This document shows positions 1 through 11,251 of a stretch of DNA of 64,000 bases, piece by piece. The first letter of the stretch is position 1, and each line of letters starts with the position of its first letter. This DNA comes from Peribacillus sp. Bi96 (lineage in GTDB: Bacteria; Bacillota; Bacilli; Bacillales; DSM-1321), in the NCBI RefSeq assembly GCF_918698115.1, contig NZ_CAKKLV010000001.1:310001-374000 (forward strand). Direction: 5' to 3'. Under the pieces are notes generated by a model that made no database searches, was not told where the DNA came from, and saw only the letters and a list, made by a program, of their open reading frames with translations. A program made the position numbers and the translations under genes.

Positions 1-614
1 ATGAAATATTAGAGAAGCTTGGCGAAATGCCGTTACCTCCATATATCAAGGAACAGCTTGACGACCAGGACCGTTATCAAACGGTATATGCGCGTGAACG
101 TGGATCTGCAGCGGCACCAACCGCAGGACTGCACTTTACGGACCATTTGCTCGACAAACTGAAAGGGATGGGTGTCCATATCGCTTTCATCACGCTTCAT
201 GTTGGACTTGGTACATTCCGTCCAGTCAGTGTGGACGATATTGACAGCCACGAAATGCATTCGGAATTTTATCAAATGACGGAAGGCACAGCTCGATTAC
301 TGAATGAAGTGAAAGAAAAAGGCGGGAAAATCATCACGGTCGGAACGACGTCCACAAGGACATTGGAAACGATTGCGTCCCGTCATGATGGAGTTTTCAA
401 GGAAGAGAATGGCTGGACGAGCATCTTCATTTATCCTGGTTATGAGTTCAAAGGGATCGATGCGATGATTACGAACTTCCATTTACCGAAATCAACTTTA
501 ATCATGCTTATTTCTGCACTTGCAGGCAGGGAGCATGTCCTTCATGCCTATGAAACGGCAGTGGAAGAAAAATACAGGTTCTTTAGTTTTGGCGATGCGA
601 TGTTAATTAAGTAA
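1..614 (+). CDS. queA: QueA, S-adenosylmethionine:tRNA ribosyltransferase-isomerase (C-terminal part)
   Basis: Transfers and isomerises the ribosyl group of SAM onto preQ1 at the wobble position of tRNA, giving epoxyqueuosine. The frame is open from the left edge (codons begin at base 3), so the true start lies outside the window; about 203 residues are visible. The visible part contains the typical block [17 protein letters not shown], then [10 protein letters not shown], and near the end [17 protein letters not shown], all hallmarks of QueA. Tgt, which inserts preQ1, follows 36 bp downstream with its own ribosome-binding site, so the two steps of queuosine synthesis are co-located as in B. 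subtilis. Confidence 0.97.
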   Translation, partial: EILEKLGEMPLPPYIKEQLDDQDRYQTVYARERGSAAAPTAGLHFTDHLLDKLKGMGVHIAFITLHVGLGTFRPVSVDDIDSHEMHSEFYQMTEGTARLLNEVKEKGGKIITVGTTSTRTLETIASRHDGVFKEENGWTSIFIYPGYEFKGIDAMITNFHLPKSTLIMLISALAGREHVLHAYETAVEEKYRFFSFGDAMLIK

Positions 615-1790
<1,176 letters not shown>

Positions 1791-1831
1791 TTCCATAAAT
1801 ATTTTAATGAACGAAAGGAGTGAATATACAA

Positions 1832-2116
1832 ATGGGTTCTTTAACACAAATACTTCCGTTGATTTTAATGTTCGTATTGTTCTATTTCTTATTGATCCGC
1901 CCGCAGCAAAAACGCGCAAAAACTACGCGAAACATGCAAAGCAGCTTGAAAAAGGGTGATAAGATTGCTACTATTGGCGGCATGCACGGAACAATCGATG
2001 CAATCGATGAATTGCAAATCGTCGTTAAGTCATCTGATGGTACAAGATTGACATTCGACCGTGCTGCAATCCGTGAAATTACGGAAAGCGCACCAAATAA
2101 AGAAGTATCTTTATAA
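1832..2116 (+). CDS. yajC: YajC, preprotein translocase accessory subunit
   Basis: Small single-span membrane protein that associates with SecDF and SecYEG. It is 94 aa from the ATG at 1832; the strong AAAGGAGTG (1814-1822) favours this start over the in-frame GTG at 1820, which overlaps the Shine-Dalgarno. One N-terminal hydrophobic helix (LTQILPLILMFVLFYFLLIRP) is followed by QQKRAK, then a cytoplasmic domain with GDKIATIGGMHGTI, the family signature. A strong terminator closes the queA-tgt-yajC unit 8 bp after the stop. Confidence 0.95.
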   Translation: MGSLTQILPLILMFVLFYFLLIRPQQKRAKTTRNMQSSLKKGDKIATIGGMHGTIDAIDELQIVVKSSDGTRLTFDRAAIREITESAPNKEVSL

Positions 2117-2124
2117 GACAAACG

Positions 2125-2151
2125 AAAACCGGGCCATATGCCCGGTTTTTT
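2125..2151. terminator. Rho-independent terminator after yajC, usable in both directions
   Basis: AAAACCGGGC, loop, then GCCCGGTTTTTT. The stem is GC-rich with T runs in both directions, so it can also end the convergent gene that stops at 2163. Confidence 0.9.
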
Positions 2152-2162
2152 GCTGTGTTTTT

Positions 2163-2534
2163 TTAATTGGTGCGTGATTCAGAACTCATATTGACCCCAA
2201 GCACTCCACCCATCATGGCCGTAATGACAAAACAGCCATAATAGATCCATTGCTTGAGGGTGAATAGTGCATCATGACCCAAATATTGAAAAAGGAACAC
2301 GACCAACAGATAAAGTAAACCAGTACTTCCTCCTAAGAATAGTCCTTGCTTTTTCCCTTTACCTCCTGAAATGAAACCACCAACGAACAACGATAAAAAG
2401 GACACGATCATGATGACGTATGTCAGGGATGATTCCGACAGTGAAGTAAAACGAAGAAGGATGGAAACGATCAAGCTTGCAATCATCGCTATGGCAAAGA
2501 TGGAGCCAACGCCATAAATTACGGCGACACTCAT
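2163..2534 (-). CDS. yrzE: YrzE-like TIGR04086 family membrane protein
   Basis: About 123 aa with four predicted membrane helices and a central GGFISGGKGKKQGLFLG loop, as in the TIGR04086/YrzE family. No function is established for this family. The position between yajC and yrbG matches B. subtilis, but here the gene is on the opposite strand to yajC. The ATG at 2534 has its AAGGAGG about 20 bp upstream, which is unusually far. In-frame ATA/ATC codons lie closer to that site, so the true N-terminus may be a few residues longer with a rare start codon. The assignment rests on topology and synteny. Confidence 0.8.
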   Translation of the reverse strand: MSVAVIYGVGSIFAIAMIASLIVSILLRFTSLSESSLTYVIMIVSFLSLFVGGFISGGKGKKQGLFLGGSTGLLYLLVVFLFQYLGHDALFTLKQWIYYGCFVITAMMGGVLGVNMSSESRTN

Positions 2535-2726
2535 TTTTTTAGTTTCGATGGTTATTCCTCCTTTTTAAAAGGCTGTTACGTTTAGCCTGTTTATGTGTTT
2601 GTACAAGCATATTCCTCGTATGGAACCTTTAGACCAGGTTTAAGAAGCTTCCGTAAAATTCGAAAAGATTATTGAGTAATTTTTCAATTCCCAAGCCATG
2701 CTATGGATGAAGGAAGTGTTATAGAC

Positions 2727-3386
2727 GTGGATATCTATCTAGGGATTATTTTTAGAACGACCGTAATCTATCTAGTCATCTTAATCCTTTTCCGGATGAT
2801 GGGGAAGCGGGAAGTCGGAGAACTAAGCATCCTTGATTTAGTGGTATCTATCATGATAGGGGACATTGCCGTTCTGTCTTTTGAAGATTTGGAAAAACCA
2901 TTTTTACGGCAGATGATCCCGATGCTGGTCCTAGCTTTCATCCAAATACTTTTGGCATTCATTTCGTTGAAAAGTGTCAGGTTTCGCAACATCGTGGACG
3001 GTACACCACAGATTATCATCAATCAAGGAAAAATAGATGAAAAAGCAATGCGTAAGCAGCGATATAATTTTGATGACTTATTGACCCAGCTGCGTGAACA
3101 AGGGATTAATGATTTAAATGACGTACAATTTGCAATCCTCGAATCTTCCGGTAAACTCTCGGTTATAAAAAATAACCAAGACAAAAGTTCAAAAATCGAT
3201 GAAACTCCATTTCCCCTAATAGTTGACGGGAAAATACAGGAAAGTAATCTCAATAAGATTGGCAAAAATCATTTTTGGCTCCGGCATCAGTTGAAAAAAC
3301 TTGGAGAAACGAAAATCAATGAGATTTCGATTTGCGGGTACATAGATGGCGAATTTTACATCGATAAAAATGAAACGAAGAAATGA
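2727..3386 (+). CDS. yrbG: YrbG, DUF421/YetF family membrane protein
   Basis: Membrane protein of the YetF/DUF421 family: three N-terminal helices, the motif RMMGKREVGELSILDLVV and then a cytoplasmic domain containing DDLLTQLREQGI and DVQFAILESSGKLSV. Function is not firmly known; B. subtilis relatives are linked to the spore inner membrane. A GTG start at 2727 is preferred because AAGGAAG (2710-2716) precedes it by 10 bp; the upstream in-frame ATG at 2703 has no ribosome-binding site. The product is 219 aa, close to the expected size. It converges on spoVB with a shared terminator. Confidence 0.9.
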   Translation: MDIYLGIIFRTTVIYLVILILFRMMGKREVGELSILDLVVSIMIGDIAVLSFEDLEKPFLRQMIPMLVLAFIQILLAFISLKSVRFRNIVDGTPQIIINQGKIDEKAMRKQRYNFDDLLTQLREQGINDLNDVQFAILESSGKLSVIKNNQDKSSKIDETPFPLIVDGKIQESNLNKIGKNHFWLRHQLKKLGETKINEISICGYIDGEFYIDKNETKK

Positions 3387-3420
3387 CCGAAGCCGTTAAA
3401 TGCTTCGGTTCATTTTATTT
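3386..3420. terminator. Terminator between convergent yrbG and spoVB
   Basis: ACCGAAGC, 8-nt loop, GCTTCGGT, then TTCATTTTATTT on the + strand. It sits exactly between the two stop codons. Confidence 0.75.
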
Positions 3421-4977
3421 CCAAGCAAACTTTGATAAAAATCCACCCACAAAAGGAATCCGGATCAGATCCGCCTTTTTTATGCCGCCGGTCATGAGCA
3501 GGAAAAATGTGAATAACAGGATCACGACCGTCACGGAAAGCAGTAGCCGTGCCCCAAGAGGCTGTGATGAAAGCGGGACTTGATAAAGATAAAAACCGCC
3601 CCAGCCAGAAATTAACGCAAGCACTAAAGCTGACATATAACTGCGGAAATGAAGCGTGAAAGGAACAACCTTTAGCACGGTTGAAAAATGAAGAAACGTA
3701 ACGAGCATCGTACCGACAGCGATTCCAATCGCGGCGCCCATGATCCCGAAACTTTCCTTTGATGCCAGCAGCCAAATCACGCCGATTTTTAGGATGTTGC
3801 CGGCTAGGCTATTGAACATGGCGGCTTTAGCAAGATCCAGTGCTTGTAACATGGACTGAAGCGGGTATTGAAAATAATAAAGGATAAAAAAAGGTGCCAG
3901 GAATTTAATGAAAACAGCAGCGTGTGAAGAGCCATACATGACTTGTAAAATCGGTTCGGCAAAGATGAACAATATAACGATAGCTAAACAGCCAGTGATA
4001 AACGTGATTTTTAGGGCCTGCTGCAGCCTATGTTCAACGAGTAAAAAATTCCCGGTCGTCCGTGCTTCACTCACTGCCGGGACAAGCGCTGTCGCCAACG
4101 ATGACGTAACGAAAGAGGGAAGCATGAGCAATGGCAGTGCATACCCTGTTAACTCCCCGTATTGACTCGTGGCTGCTGCGGCTGTGACTCCGGCAATAGC
4201 CAAACTCTGAGCGACCACTATCGGTTCGAAAAACCACGAGATGGATCCAATCATCCTGCTCCCAGTAGAAGGCAGGGCGATCCCCATCAATTCAGTGAAC
4301 GTTCCTTTTCCGGATTTCACATTCTTGAAGAAACCTTTCCGGAACTTAAAATGTTTCTTTAGTTTAAAGCTGGTCAATAAGTAGAAGAGAGATACAAGCT
4401 CACCGATGATCGAAGCGAACATCGCCCCGGCTGCTGCATATTCAATTCCATATGGCAAAAAAGCCTTCGTCAGGACGGCTATGAAGGTGATTCGCGCCAC
4501 CTGTTCGATGACTTGTGAGAAAGCGAAGGGCTTCATATTTTGCTTGCCTTGGAAATATCCGCGAAGTACGGATGAAATGGCGATGATCGGTACGATCGGG
4601 GCAATCGCCATGAGCGGCCATAAAGTCCGCTCATCAGTGAAAAGGTATTCTGAGAGAACCGGCGCAAAAACCAGCATCGCAGGAGTGAAAATCATCGATA
4701 GAGTAAAGGTGCAGGCCAAAGAGACAACTAGGATTTTCTTGATTTTCCGTTCATCACCTCTGGCATTGGCCTCAGCTACGTATTTGGATATGGCGATGGG
4801 TAGGCCCAACTGGGTAATGTTGACGACGAGAAATAGGGTCGGTAAAGCCATCATATATAAACCAACGCCTTCTTCGCCGATGAAGCGGGCGATGACAATG
4901 CGGTTAATGAACCCAAGAACCCTCGTAATCAGGCTTGCGATTAATAAAATCAGCGTCCCTTTTAAAAATTTGGACAT
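3415..4977 (-). CDS. spoVB: SpoVB, stage V sporulation protein B (MOP/MurJ-like flippase family)
   Basis: Polytopic membrane protein of the polysaccharide-transport/MurJ superfamily, about 520 aa with roughly 14 predicted helices. It is required for spore cortex formation, presumably by moving lipid-linked cortex precursor across the outer forespore membrane. The N-terminus MSKFLKGTLILLIASLITRVLGFINRI is family-typical. The ATG at 4977 is chosen because GGGAGGGAG lies just upstream; a longer frame reaching 5022 would read through that site. Synteny (yrbG, spoVB, comN, secDF) matches B. subtilis, and its presence implies a spore-former. Confidence 0.95.
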   Translation of the reverse strand: MSKFLKGTLILLIASLITRVLGFINRIVIARFIGEEGVGLYMMALPTLFLVVNITQLGLPIAISKYVAEANARGDERKIKKILVVSLACTFTLSMIFTPAMLVFAPVLSEYLFTDERTLWPLMAIAPIVPIIAISSVLRGYFQGKQNMKPFAFSQVIEQVARITFIAVLTKAFLPYGIEYAAAGAMFASIIGELVSLFYLLTSFKLKKHFKFRKGFFKNVKSGKGTFTELMGIALPSTGSRMIGSISWFFEPIVVAQSLAIAGVTAAAATSQYGELTGYALPLLMLPSFVTSSLATALVPAVSEARTTGNFLLVEHRLQQALKITFITGCLAIVILFIFAEPILQVMYGSSHAAVFIKFLAPFFILYYFQYPLQSMLQALDLAKAAMFNSLAGNILKIGVIWLLASKESFGIMGAAIGIAVGTMLVTFLHFSTVLKVVPFTLHFRSYMSALVLALISGWGGFYLYQVPLSSQPLGARLLLSVTVVILLFTFFLLMTGGIKKADLIRIPFVGGFLSKFAWK

Positions 4978-5147
4978 TGTACTCCCTCCCTGCCTTCTCA
5001 AAAAAGCGGTTATGCTATACAATTATCTATATGCTTGTACTCGGACAAAGCATGACAAAAGTGTATGATTGCGTTCTAACAAATGATCGAACCCTTACAT
5101 GAAAATGCACATTAAATGGAGAATCATTTTTACTGGAGGCAAAAGTG

Positions 5148-5453
5148 ATGGCGAAAAAGAATCATCCCTATCAAAGGTACTATATAAAGGTACGTCCATT
5201 TTTGAAGAGCAAGCGTGAGGAATTCCAAATGGTTGGATTGAATGCCGTTACAGAGGAAGACATATGGGGAACATTAACCAAAAATAAATGGAAGCGTCCG
5301 CAGGAAAACATTCACCTTCACGAACTGGTCGCAGATATCGTGACATTTTCAAGCAACGAGTTCATGACCTTCCAAATGGTCGAAGCATATAAATCGCCAA
5401 ACCTATTTGAACCGCTATCTGAAGAGGAACTGAAAGAGCTTTTGAAAGAATAA
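5148..5453 (+). CDS. comN: ComN (YrzD), post-transcriptional regulator
   Basis: A 101-aa soluble protein of the ComN family, known in B. subtilis to control comE mRNA and to localise with DivIVA. The visible hallmarks are the basic N-terminus (HPYQRYYIKVRPFLKSKREEF) and a central EDIWGTLTKNKWKRP block. The ATG at 5148 is favoured over GTG at 5145 because TGGAGG (5134-5139) then sits 8 bp away. It is divergent from spoVB and upstream of secDF, as in B. subtilis. Confidence 0.88.
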   Translation: MAKKNHPYQRYYIKVRPFLKSKREEFQMVGLNAVTEEDIWGTLTKNKWKRPQENIHLHELVADIVTFSSNEFMTFQMVEAYKSPNLFEPLSEEELKELLKE

Positions 5454-5471
5454 CGCAAAGATATACTTAAA

Positions 5472-5500
5472 TTGACAGCTGTTTATAAATGACTCATAAT
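5472..5500 (+). promoter_or_regulatory. Sigma-A promoter for secDF
   Basis: TTGACA (5472-5477), a 17-bp spacer and CATAAT (5495-5500). The 150-bp leader before secDF contains T-rich stretches but no structure that I recognise. Confidence 0.6.
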
Positions 5501-5651
5501 AGATATGGTTATGCTTTTTTTTGGAAAAAGGCATGGGAAGCTGTGTGGTTTTTCTGGAAAAAGCGAATGGAATGCAGGTGTTTTTTAAATGAAAAATGAT
5601 GTTTTTTTAACTTCAAGAACAGGCGTAATATAGAAAGGGGCCTACTACATA

Positions 5652-7913
5652 ATGGTAAAAAGAAGCAGGATCGTTGCGTTTTTTCTAATCGTACTTTTGA
5701 TTTTCGCAGCGATGGGAACGACTTCAAAAGGAATCCTTAAGGATATCAAGCTTGGTCTTGACCTTCAAGGCGGTTTTGAAGTGTTATATGAAGTGAAACC
5801 ATTATCCGGGGAAAAAATCACACCGGAAGTTTTACGGGCTACAGTAAGCTCACTTGAACGGCGTGTCAATGTTTTGGGTGTTAGTGAACCTAACATTCAA
5901 ATTGAAGGGAAAGACCGGATCCGCGTTCAATTGGCCGGCGTTAAAGACCAAAACAACGCTCGGGAAATCCTTTCGACGCAGGCTAAGTTATCCTTCCGTG
6001 ATTACAACGATAAGGAAATGATGACGGGTGCTGACCTGAAAGAAGGCGGCGCGAAACAAACGTTTCAGGATAATAAACCGGTTGTTGAAGTCACATTGAA
6101 AGATGTGAATAAATTTAAAGATATCACGCAAAAAATATCCTCGATGGAAAGTCCGACAAATGTACTTGCAATCTGGCTGGACTTCGAAGAAGGAAAAGAT
6201 TCAATAAAGAACAAAGCCTCACAAGACAATATGATATCCGCTCCATATGTCAGTGAAGTTTTCAATACGAATAAGGTATACATCACAGGACAGTTTACGG
6301 TGGAAGAAGCAAAAGAGCTTGCAGACCTTCTAGATGCTGGTGCCCTGCCTGTCGATTTGAAGGAAAAATACTCGACTTCAGTAGGTGCGCAATTTGGTGA
6401 AGGTGCACTGAACGATACGATATTTGCCGGCATCATCGGAATTGCACTCATTTTCATCTTCATGCTTGTGTATTACCGCTTCCCGGGATTCATTGCAGTC
6501 GTCACGTTAAGCATTTACATTTTCTTGACGCTATTAGTGTTTGATTGGATGAATGCAGTCCTTACGCTGCCTGGTATTGCGGCATTGGTACTCGGGGTCG
6601 GAATGGCTGTCGATGCCAATATCATAACGTATGAACGAATCAGGGATGAGCTGAAACTTGGCCGTTCTATAAAAGCGGCTTATAAAGAAGGTACGAAAAA
6701 CTCACTTAGTACGATTATGGATGCGAACTTAACGACATTGCTTGTTGCGGCCGTTCTTTTCTTTTATGGAACAAGCTCAGTTAAAGGGTTTGCGACCACT
6801 TTGATCATTTCCATCTTAATGAGTTTCATTACAGCTGTTTATGGTACGCGTCTATTCATGAGCCTGTGGGTGAATAGTGGGGTCCTTGACAAACACCCAT
6901 CATGGTTTGGCGTCAAGAAGAAAAACATTCACAGCTTATCTGAAAAAATTAATTTAATGAAATTGCCAACGCGTTTTGATAATATCGATTTCGTCAAACA
7001 CCGGAAGGTCTATTATGGCATTTCAATCGGTGTTACCATTATCGGGATCATTTTCCTGTTGGTCTTCAGATTGAACCTTGGAATTGATTTCACGAGCGGT
7101 ACCCGCATTGAGATTGCTTCTAAAGATGTCTTAACGACCCAACAAGTAAAGACCGAAATGGGCAAGGCCGGTATCGACTTAGATGATATCAAGGATGTCA
7201 GACTTGCTGGAAAAGATGATAAAAATGCTGTCGTTCGTACAGTGGGTGTCCTTGATAAACAGGAAATCGCTGTATTGAAGGACCATTTCAAGAAAGATTA
7301 CGGGGCAGAACCTAATGTTAGCACCGTATCACCGACAGTAGGAAAAGAGCTTGCAAAAAATGCCATGTTTGCGTTAGCGATTGCATCAATCGGTATCATT
7401 TTGTATGTATCGATACGATTTGAATGGCGAATGGCTGTACCTGCCGTCATTGCGCTGATACATGATGCGTTCTTCATCATTACGATTTTTAGCTTACTTC
7501 GACTCGAAGTGGACATCACCTTCATTGCTGCAGTTCTGACGATTATCGGTTATTCCATCAATGATACGATCGTTACTTTCGACCGAATTCGTGAAAATTT
7601 ACGTTTCAGTCGTAAGATCAAAACTGTCGAAGAGCTTGAGAACATTGTAAACATAAGTATCAGGCAAACTTTGACGAGATCGATCAACACGGTCCTGACC
7701 GTCCTCGTTACGGTAATCGCATTGATGATCTTCGGTAGTGAGGCTATCCGAAACTTCTCCATTGCCTTGTTCATCGGTTTAATATGTGGCGTGTATTCAT
7801 CACTATTGATCGCTTCACAACTCTGGCTTGATTTGAAAATCAGGGAATTGAAGAAGAAAGGACCGCTGAATACGGCAAAAGAAAAGAAACAAAGTCTTGA
7901 AGGACAAGTTTAA
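5652..7913 (+). CDS. secDF: SecDF, fused protein translocase subunit
   Basis: RND-type membrane protein that uses the proton gradient to pull exported proteins from SecYEG. At 753 aa it is the natural SecD-SecF fusion of Bacilli. The SecD half begins with helix 1 and the D1 motif DLQGGFEVLYEV (about residues 37-48), followed by the periplasmic-type loop, helices 2-6 and GMAVDANIITYERI. The SecF half begins near residue 455 with GIDFTSGT and has GYSINDTIVTFDRIREN. AAAGGGG precedes the ATG by about 10 bp. A terminator follows closely. Confidence 0.97.
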   Translation: MVKRSRIVAFFLIVLLIFAAMGTTSKGILKDIKLGLDLQGGFEVLYEVKPLSGEKITPEVLRATVSSLERRVNVLGVSEPNIQIEGKDRIRVQLAGVKDQNNAREILSTQAKLSFRDYNDKEMMTGADLKEGGAKQTFQDNKPVVEVTLKDVNKFKDITQKISSMESPTNVLAIWLDFEEGKDSIKNKASQDNMISAPYVSEVFNTNKVYITGQFTVEEAKELADLLDAGALPVDLKEKYSTSVGAQFGEGALNDTIFAGIIGIALIFIFMLVYYRFPGFIAVVTLSIYIFLTLLVFDWMNAVLTLPGIAALVLGVGMAVDANIITYERIRDELKLGRSIKAAYKEGTKNSLSTIMDANLTTLLVAAVLFFYGTSSVKGFATTLIISILMSFITAVYGTRLFMSLWVNSGVLDKHPSWFGVKKKNIHSLSEKINLMKLPTRFDNIDFVKHRKVYYGISIGVTIIGIIFLLVFRLNLGIDFTSGTRIEIASKDVLTTQQVKTEMGKAGIDLDDIKDVRLAGKDDKNAVVRTVGVLDKQEIAVLKDHFKKDYGAEPNVSTVSPTVGKELAKNAMFALAIASIGIILYVSIRFEWRMAVPAVIALIHDAFFIITIFSLLRLEVDITFIAAVLTIIGYSINDTIVTFDRIRENLRFSRKIKTVEELENIVNISIRQTLTRSINTVLTVLVTVIALMIFGSEAIRNFSIALFIGLICGVYSSLLIASQLWLDLKIRELKKKGPLNTAKEKKQSLEGQV

Positions 7914-7925
7914 TAGGTGAGAGGG

Positions 7926-7956
7926 GGCTGGCATGATGCCAGCCTTCTTTTCTTTT
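7926..7956 (+). terminator. Terminator after secDF
   Basis: GGCTGGC, 5-nt loop, GCCAGCC, then a T-rich tail (TTCTTTTCTTTTTT). Confidence 0.9.
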
Positions 7957-8006
7957 TTATGGACAAGCAAATGTAAATAACTGCATTTTCTGAGTTTAAA
8001 ATAAAA

Positions 8007-8035
8007 TTGAAACCGGAATCACCGTTTTGTATAAT
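8007..8035 (+). promoter_or_regulatory. Sigma-A promoter for recJ-apt
   Basis: TTGAAA (8007-8012), a 17-bp spacer and a perfect TATAAT (8030-8035), about 23 bp before the recJ start. Confidence 0.7.
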
Positions 8036-8057
8036 AAGTAAGTTGAGGGGTGAATTC

Positions 8058-10433
8058 ATGTTAAAGCCAAAAACCCGGTGGAACTTACGAACTGCCGATG
8101 AAAACAAAGTTGCTGTACTAGCTGAAGAGCTTCATATCACACCTTTGGTTGCAGCCCTACTTGTGAATCGAGGCCTGGATACGATTGAAAGTGCCCGATC
8201 ATTTTTATTTGTAAAAAATCAAACTTTCCATGATCCATTTTTATTGAAAGATATGGATAAAGCAGTATATAGAATAAGAGAAGCCATTCAAAATGGAGAA
8301 AAAATAAGGATCTTCGGTGATTATGACGCGGATGGCGTGACATCGACGACTGTGATGATGACGGCGCTCATGAGATTAGGGGCCGATGTGGATTTTTATA
8401 TCCCAAATCGCTTTACAGAGGGATATGGCCCGAATCCGATGGCGTTCCGACTTGCAGCTGAGCAAGGAGTGAAGGTATTAATAACGGTTGATACAGGAAT
8501 TTCGGCGGTCGAAGAAGCGAAACTTGCCGGAGAGCTTGGCATGGATTATATTTTGACCGACCACCATGAGCCGGGACCGGAACTGCCCGAGGCACTGGCA
8601 ATCATCCATCCTAAACTTGAGGATAGTTCCTACCCATTTAAAGACCTTGCCGGTGTAGGGGTCGCTTTTAAGCTGGCACACGCATTGCTTGGGGAACTGC
8701 CAGAGGATTTGCTTGAAATAGCGGCAATCGGCACCATTGCGGATTTAGTGCCTTTAAAAGGGGAAAACCGCCTTATTGCTGCGAAAGGCATCGAGCAGTT
8801 ACGTTTGACTCGCCGCCCGGGACTTGTTGCCTTAATGAAAGTGGCGAATGTTCAGCAGGAAGCATTGAATGAAGAATCGATCGGCTTTGCGATGGCACCG
8901 CGGATCAATGCTGTCGGACGCCTTGGAGATGCCGATCCAGCTGTCGATTTATTGATGTCCGCCAGCCTGGAAGAAGCGATGGAACTCTCCAATGAAATTA
9001 ATGATATCAATAAAGAGCGGCAGGAAATGGTTGCAGCAATGGCAGCGGAAGCGATTGCTGAAGTCGAGGAAAACTTCCCGCCGGAGTCAAATGGTGTCCT
9101 CATCATCGGGAGGGAAGGCTGGAACGCAGGAGTTGTGGGGATTGTGGCATCTAAACTTGTTGAACGCTTTTACCGGCCCACAATCGTATTGAGCTTTGAC
9201 CGGGAAAAAGGGTACGCTAAAGGTTCTGCACGGAGCATTGCCGGTTTCGATCTTTTCGAAAGTCTTTCCACATGCCGTGAATTACTGCCGCATTTTGGCG
9301 GACATCCAATGGCTGCTGGAATGACATTGAAAATTGAAGATGTTCAGGAGCTTAGGGATCGCATGAACTTGATTGCGAAGGAGCAACTTAGCGAAGAAGA
9401 CTTCACACCCATTACCAATTTGGACGGGTCTACGACTTTAGCTGAAGTTTCCGTTCAAACGATTCAGGAGATGAGCTTGCTGGCGCCTTTTGGGGTGACG
9501 AATCCCAAACCGAAGATTTTGATAGATTCGGTACAACTTTCAAGTGTCCGCAAAATTGGTGCCAACCAAAATCACTTGAAGGTCCAGCTTGAAGATAGTG
9601 AAAATCATAAACTTGACGGTGTGGGCTTCGGTCTCGGTCATTTTGTCGATGAAATTGCTCCGCACGCTGAAGTCTCGGTGATCGGAGAGCTTTCCATCAA
9701 TGAGTGGAATAATATGAAAAAACCTCAGATCTTTGTCCAGGATGTCGCGGTAAACCATTGGCAGTTATTCGATTACCGCGGGAAAGGTCAAACGGAGAAG
9801 TGGCTTGCCGACATTCCTGCACAAAACCGGAAAATCGTCATTTTCTCGGAAGGTATGTATAGCAGATATCCATTTTTACAAAACCATCCAGATCTCATTC
9901 ATATCAAGAATGAACTGGATGCAGAACAGCTCGACTGCTTTGAAGGTCATTTGGTATTAATGGACATGCCACCGTCCAGGGAATATTTGAAACGGGTGAT
10001 TGCCAATAAGAACCCTTCGCGTATCTACGCTCATCTATCCCATGAACAGGACCATTTCCTAAGTACGATGCCAACAAGGGATCATTTTAAATGGTTTTAT
10101 GCCTTCCTTACGAAAAAGGGTCCTCTAGATGTGAAAAGATATGGTGATGACCTTACTAAATACCGCGGCTGGTCAAGAGATACAGTGGATTTCATTTCAA
10201 AGGTGTTTTTTGAGCTTGATTTTGTTACAATAGAGAATGGGTTAATTATGCTCACAACCAATGCGAAAAAACGCGATCTTAGTGAATCTGAATCGTATAC
10301 AAGAAAGAAAGAGCAATTTGAGCTTGAACAAGAGCTTGTTTATTCTTCCTATCAGCAATTATTCGATTGGTTCAATCATTATTTAGTTCATGAGGCAACA
10401 GACCTTGAGGAGGAAACAAAGCAATGGATTTAA
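8058..10433 (+). CDS. recJ: RecJ, single-stranded-DNA-specific 5'-3' exonuclease
   Basis: DHH-family Mn/Mg nuclease acting in recombination and repair. It is 791 aa from the ATG at 8058, with GAGGGG 7 bp upstream; an in-frame TTG at 8007 lies inside the -35 box. Motif [12 protein letters not shown] is near residue 80, the LTDHHEPG (DHH) motif near 160, and the DHHA1 segment includes the GGHPMAAGM block. The region after about residue 560 is the extra C-terminal domain common to Bacillus RecJ. The last 10 bases overlap apt, so the two genes are translationally coupled. Confidence 0.95.
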   Translation: MLKPKTRWNLRTADENKVAVLAEELHITPLVAALLVNRGLDTIESARSFLFVKNQTFHDPFLLKDMDKAVYRIREAIQNGEKIRIFGDYDADGVTSTTVMMTALMRLGADVDFYIPNRFTEGYGPNPMAFRLAAEQGVKVLITVDTGISAVEEAKLAGELGMDYILTDHHEPGPELPEALAIIHPKLEDSSYPFKDLAGVGVAFKLAHALLGELPEDLLEIAAIGTIADLVPLKGENRLIAAKGIEQLRLTRRPGLVALMKVANVQQEALNEESIGFAMAPRINAVGRLGDADPAVDLLMSASLEEAMELSNEINDINKERQEMVAAMAAEAIAEVEENFPPESNGVLIIGREGWNAGVVGIVASKLVERFYRPTIVLSFDREKGYAKGSARSIAGFDLFESLSTCRELLPHFGGHPMAAGMTLKIEDVQELRDRMNLIAKEQLSEEDFTPITNLDGSTTLAEVSVQTIQEMSLLAPFGVTNPKPKILIDSVQLSSVRKIGANQNHLKVQLEDSENHKLDGVGFGLGHFVDEIAPHAEVSVIGELSINEWNNMKKPQIFVQDVAVNHWQLFDYRGKGQTEKWLADIPAQNRKIVIFSEGMYSRYPFLQNHPDLIHIKNELDAEQLDCFEGHLVLMDMPPSREYLKRVIANKNPSRIYAHLSHEQDHFLSTMPTRDHFKWFYAFLTKKGPLDVKRYGDDLTKYRGWSRDTVDFISKVFFELDFVTIENGLIMLTTNAKKRDLSESESYTRKKEQFELEQELVYSSYQQLFDWFNHYLVHEATDLEEETKQWI

Positions 10434-10936
10434 AGCAATATGTAACAATTGTGCAAGACTGGCCAAAACCGGGTATTGTCTTCAAAGATATTACAACATT
10501 AATGGATAACGGTGCAGCTTATAAATACGCAACAGACCAAATCGTCGAGTACGCTCGTGATAAAAATATCGACTTGGTGGTTGGGCCTGAAGCACGCGGA
10601 TTCATTATCGGATGTCCAGTCGCATACTCATTGGAAGTGGGCTTTGCTCCAGTGAGAAAAGAAGGAAAACTTCCACGTGAAACGATAAAAGTCGAATATG
10701 GATTAGAATATGGCAAGGATGTATTGACCATCCATAAAGATGCCATCAAACCGGGACAGCGTATCCTGATTACGGACGATTTACTTGCTACCGGGGGAAC
10801 AATCGAAGCGACGATCAAATTGGTTGAAGAGCTTGGCGGAATAGTAGCAGGGATTGCATTCCTTATTGAATTAACTGACTTGGATGGTAAAGATAAATTA
10901 GAAGGCTATGATGTATTGACATTAATGAGCTTTTAA
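10424..10936 (+). CDS. apt: Apt, adenine phosphoribosyltransferase
   Basis: Makes AMP from adenine and PRPP in purine salvage. It is 170 aa, the normal size. The PRPP-binding loop is [13 protein letters not shown] (about residues 115-127), and the flexible loop [10 protein letters not shown] and the N-terminal [11 protein letters not shown] are present. GAGGAGG lies before the ATG inside the end of recJ. The recJ-apt-relA order is conserved in Bacillus, and ppGpp made by RelA is a known allosteric ligand of some phosphoribosyltransferases. A strong terminator follows. Confidence 0.97.
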   Translation: MDLKQYVTIVQDWPKPGIVFKDITTLMDNGAAYKYATDQIVEYARDKNIDLVVGPEARGFIIGCPVAYSLEVGFAPVRKEGKLPRETIKVEYGLEYGKDVLTIHKDAIKPGQRILITDDLLATGGTIEATIKLVEELGGIVAGIAFLIELTDLDGKDKLEGYDVLTLMSF

Positions 10937-10941
10937 TAAAG

Positions 10942-10972
10942 AGAGCACTCTGACCAGGGTGCTCTTTCTGTT
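10942..10972 (+). terminator. Terminator after apt
   Basis: Ten-bp stem AGAGCACTCT / AGGGTGCTCT with loop GACC (one G-T pair), then TTCTGTTTT. Confidence 0.85.
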
Positions 10973-11123
10973 TTACCCGATTTCACTGTATTTTGTCGAA
11001 TTTCCAGTGAAAAAAAGCAGTAATCTTCATAAAATACACGTTTAACTCTTTACAACCTCCTCTTTTTTTTCGATAATAGTAATAATAAAGAGTTTTTCTG
11101 CTAATAAGTTTATTTGCACTTGT

Positions 11124-11221
11124 ATCCGTTTAAGCGGATTTATTTTTTTTCGCAAAAATTGTCACGTTTTGCTGAATTAAGGGTAGTGCTACCAATCATA
11201 CTCAATCCGGATCATATCCGG
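11124..11221 (+). promoter_or_regulatory. Intergenic region upstream of relA with two small inverted repeats
   Basis: The 310-bp gap between apt and relA holds two items. ATCCG-loop-CGGAT (11124-11139) is followed by TTATTTTTTTT and resembles a weak terminator. A perfect inverted repeat CCGGAT-CAT-ATCCGG (11207-11221) lies 30 bp before the relA start. TTGTCA at 11159 could be a -35 box, but no convincing -10 follows. The function of the second repeat is unknown; it may be an operator or a short RNA hairpin near the ribosome-binding site. Confidence 0.4.
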
Positions 11222-11251
11222 TGGCAGTTAAAGTGGGGTTAAGGTGATTAA

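Noticed and set aside
4406..5068. 220-aa open frame on the + strand opposite spoVB
   Set aside because: Antisense shadow of a clear spoVB coding region; no family features.
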